DNA from: Mastigocoleus testarum BC008
GTDB lineage: Bacteria > Cyanobacteriota > Cyanobacteriia > Cyanobacteriales > Nostocaceae
Assembly (NCBI RefSeq): GCF_001456025.1
Contig: NZ_LMTZ01000170.1
Span: 1-45,136, forward strand
Reading direction: 5' to 3'
DNA length: 45,136 bases
This document shows positions 43,824 through 45,136 of this stretch, in pieces. How positions within the stretch are numbered: position 1 is the stretch's first letter; every line of letters begins with the position of its first letter. The position numbers and the translations under genes were made by a program. The notes below the pieces were generated by a model, which saw nothing but the letters and a program-made list of their open reading frames with translations, was not told the origin of the DNA and did not search any database.

Positions 43824-45056
43824 TTATTCTCGCAATAACAACCACATTTGTGTAATATCGTGCAACTGTTTAAGTCCACGCCACAAAGTTTTAATACCTG
43901 GATCTCCATCTCCCTTACGCCCTAAAAATCCTCCCAATTTGGCAATCCAGCGCACACACTCTCCCAGAGTTGGCGCTTCACTACTTGGGATATTAGTTTT
44001 ATGAATCCTGCAATATAAAGCTTGCCATTCATAAGGCTCCAAAACACCATCCACTGTACGTTCTGGGTTCTGACGCGCCTCATAAGTCAGCCATAACAAC
44101 CGCCATGTAACAATCGCGTAAGTGGCTAATGCTCGCTTTATCTTCTCACCGTTTTCTAACTGTAATTCCTCAATCCTGCAACCACTCTTTAAACAATAGT
44201 GGTAACGCTCTATTAACCAACGGTAGCTATACCACTCCAAGCATTGAACTGCTGATTCTAAAGAAGTAACAGGTAAAGTTGTTAGCAACAACCAACAAAT
44301 TGCTTTTTCACCAACAGAAGGATATTCCTCAGTAGCTAGAATTACATTTACTTCAATGGGTTCAAATTTCCCAGACTCAAGATATGCTGGTGGTTGTAAC
44401 CATAATGTCTTCACCCAAACGCTCAATGAAGCACTACGAGCTTTACGTCTAGAAGTACGCTGTAACTCTAAATTAATTTCTCCCAAAACTGCTGTCTGTC
44501 GAATCGCCTCAAATAAAGGTATCACAGACTCATCAAACACATTTGACTTAGTGTAGCGATTTTTTGCTGCCCTTATCAGAAACTCACTTTCTGGTCGCCG
44601 GGGCATGGCAAACAGTTGATAAATATCTGCTTCTCTATCTCCTACCGTTATCACACGAGTTTCATTTGGTACTAGCCTTTGACTAACACTTAAACAATCA
44701 AGCCAACGTTGACTTTCCTTCTCTGATACAAGACGTCGCCGTTTTTCCTTATTACCTCCTTGTTTGACCTCTCTTACCCAAACTTTTTGGTCTAAAACTC
44801 CCAATGGCACACCTTGTGCACTCGCTGCCAATACCGTGTGAACTTTTAGACCCCTAGCTTTTGGGTTACTCAATGGTCCCATACCTTGTCTACGGGGATT
44901 TTCACTACGGGCATGCCTGACTGGCTTGGGACTAAAATCTAATTCTGTCGTATCTTGAATTGCCAAAATTGTGTCATGATCTCTGATTCGTTCCACTGCA
45001 GTATCAGTATGTGCTGCTAAAATTGCTGATGCTTTGATACGTGGATTTCCCCTGAA
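43824..45056 (-). pseudogene. Truncated Tn5-like transposase, right-arm mirror copy
   Basis: Identical to the left-arm copy at 35901-37133, with the same missing N-terminus and intact D, D and E residues. Confidence 0.85.
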
Positions 45057-45062
45057 CTTGCT

Positions 45063-45136
45063 ATGTTAGATGCTTGGTGGGCTAGCATTCAATTTGATTT
45101 ACCTTCTGATTTGCATCCCCCCTCTTTAAATAACCA
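45063..45136 (+). pseudogene. Start of the truncated AAA/PD-(D/E)XK gene, right-arm mirror copy, cut by window end
   Basis: The ATG at 45063 begins MLDAWWASIQFDLP, the same first residues as the gene at 34605-35894. That the mirror extends through the transposase into this gene shows that the symmetry is not limited to the transposon. Confidence 0.9.

Larger units (their letters stand above)
35821..45136. repeat. Perfect giant palindrome: hairpin-telomere read-through, arms of at least 4658 bp
   Basis: The sequence 35821-40478 is followed by its reverse complement, 40479-45136. All paired ORF coordinates sum to 80957 with identical translations (37485-39278 with 41679-43472; 39514-39915 with 41042-41443; 35961-37133 with 43824-44996). 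The central bases and the outermost bases (TGGTTATTTAAAGAGG at 35821 and its complement at 45121) were checked by eye. The window stops while symmetry continues, inside the truncated AAA gene. Linear replicons with covalently closed hairpin ends give exactly this pattern when a sequence runs around the end or when replicated telomeres are read. The protelomerase-like gene inside supports that. Genes in the right arm are therefore probably not extra copies. Confidence 0.95.

Noticed and set aside
35821..45136. Palindrome as an IS-mediated inverted duplication or amplification artefact
   Set aside because: The symmetry covers the transposase, non-transposon genes and part of an unrelated AAA gene without a boundary, and its axis lies beside a protelomerase-like gene amid matching short motifs. 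An artefact axis would be random. It cannot be fully excluded without reads.

Overview
The window is AT-rich and looks like accessory DNA of a filamentous, probably nostocalean, cyanobacterium. The evidence is large AAA-like/WD40 proteins, Tn5-like, IS1-like, IS982-like and ISKra4-like transposase genes or relics, heptamer repeats, many small hairpin repeats, and a 5' broken gene resembling the C-terminus of cyanobacterial plasmid replication proteins (CyRepA1 type). The replicon is most likely a plasmid, and the right-hand end indicates that it is linear.

Layout. 1-3.4 kb: Rep-like C-terminus, a tract with repeated TGCGTCTA motifs (origin candidate), an HTH protein and a DUF6398/pRiA4b-ORF3-like protein. 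3.6-7 kb: an exported WD40 protein and a secreted CARDB-like repeat protein. 7.2-14.3 kb: relics of AAA-like genes around a 500-bp inverted-repeat element, an intact 1177-aa AAA-like/WD40 protein, a small MITE and a 455-aa AAA-like protein. 14.4-23.6 kb: an IS982 relic, a GC-rich Cys/Trp-rich 127-aa ORF, a BTRD-repeat serine hydrolase, an ankyrin/Kelch protein, an APH-like kinase and two secreted proteins. 23.8-27.3 kb: a second AAA-like/WD40 protein, followed by IS relics. 27.9-33.5 kb: a RiPP operon comprising a C39-peptidase ABC exporter, a HlyD-like protein, a PpiC-related maturation protein, a graspetide-type ATP-grasp ligase and a previously uncalled 58-aa double-glycine precursor. 34.6-35.9 kb: a 5' truncated AAA/PD-(D/E)XK gene.

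The most striking feature is 35821-45136, a palindrome of at least 9316 bp centred between bases 40478 and 40479 and still symmetric at the window edge. Every ORF on the left arm recurs on the right at 80957 minus its coordinate. Each arm encodes a 597-aa protein resembling protelomerases (telomere resolvases) and a 133-aa unknown protein. The simplest reading is that the sequence runs through a covalently closed hairpin telomere, so base 40478 is the physical end of a linear replicon that carries its own telomere resolvase 1.2 kb from the end. TAACTAGTTA-like motifs occur both beside the telomere and in the resolvase promoter, suggesting that the resolvase or a partner recognises both.

A second theme is a recurring promoter-proximal motif, about TAGGAWAAARTCAGGTATT. 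It occurs in two or three copies 70-150 bp upstream of both AAA-like/WD40 genes, an AAA-like relic and the RiPP precursor gene, and about 170-245 bp upstream of the Cys/Trp-rich ORF. This points to a shared regulator or a dispersed repeat family.
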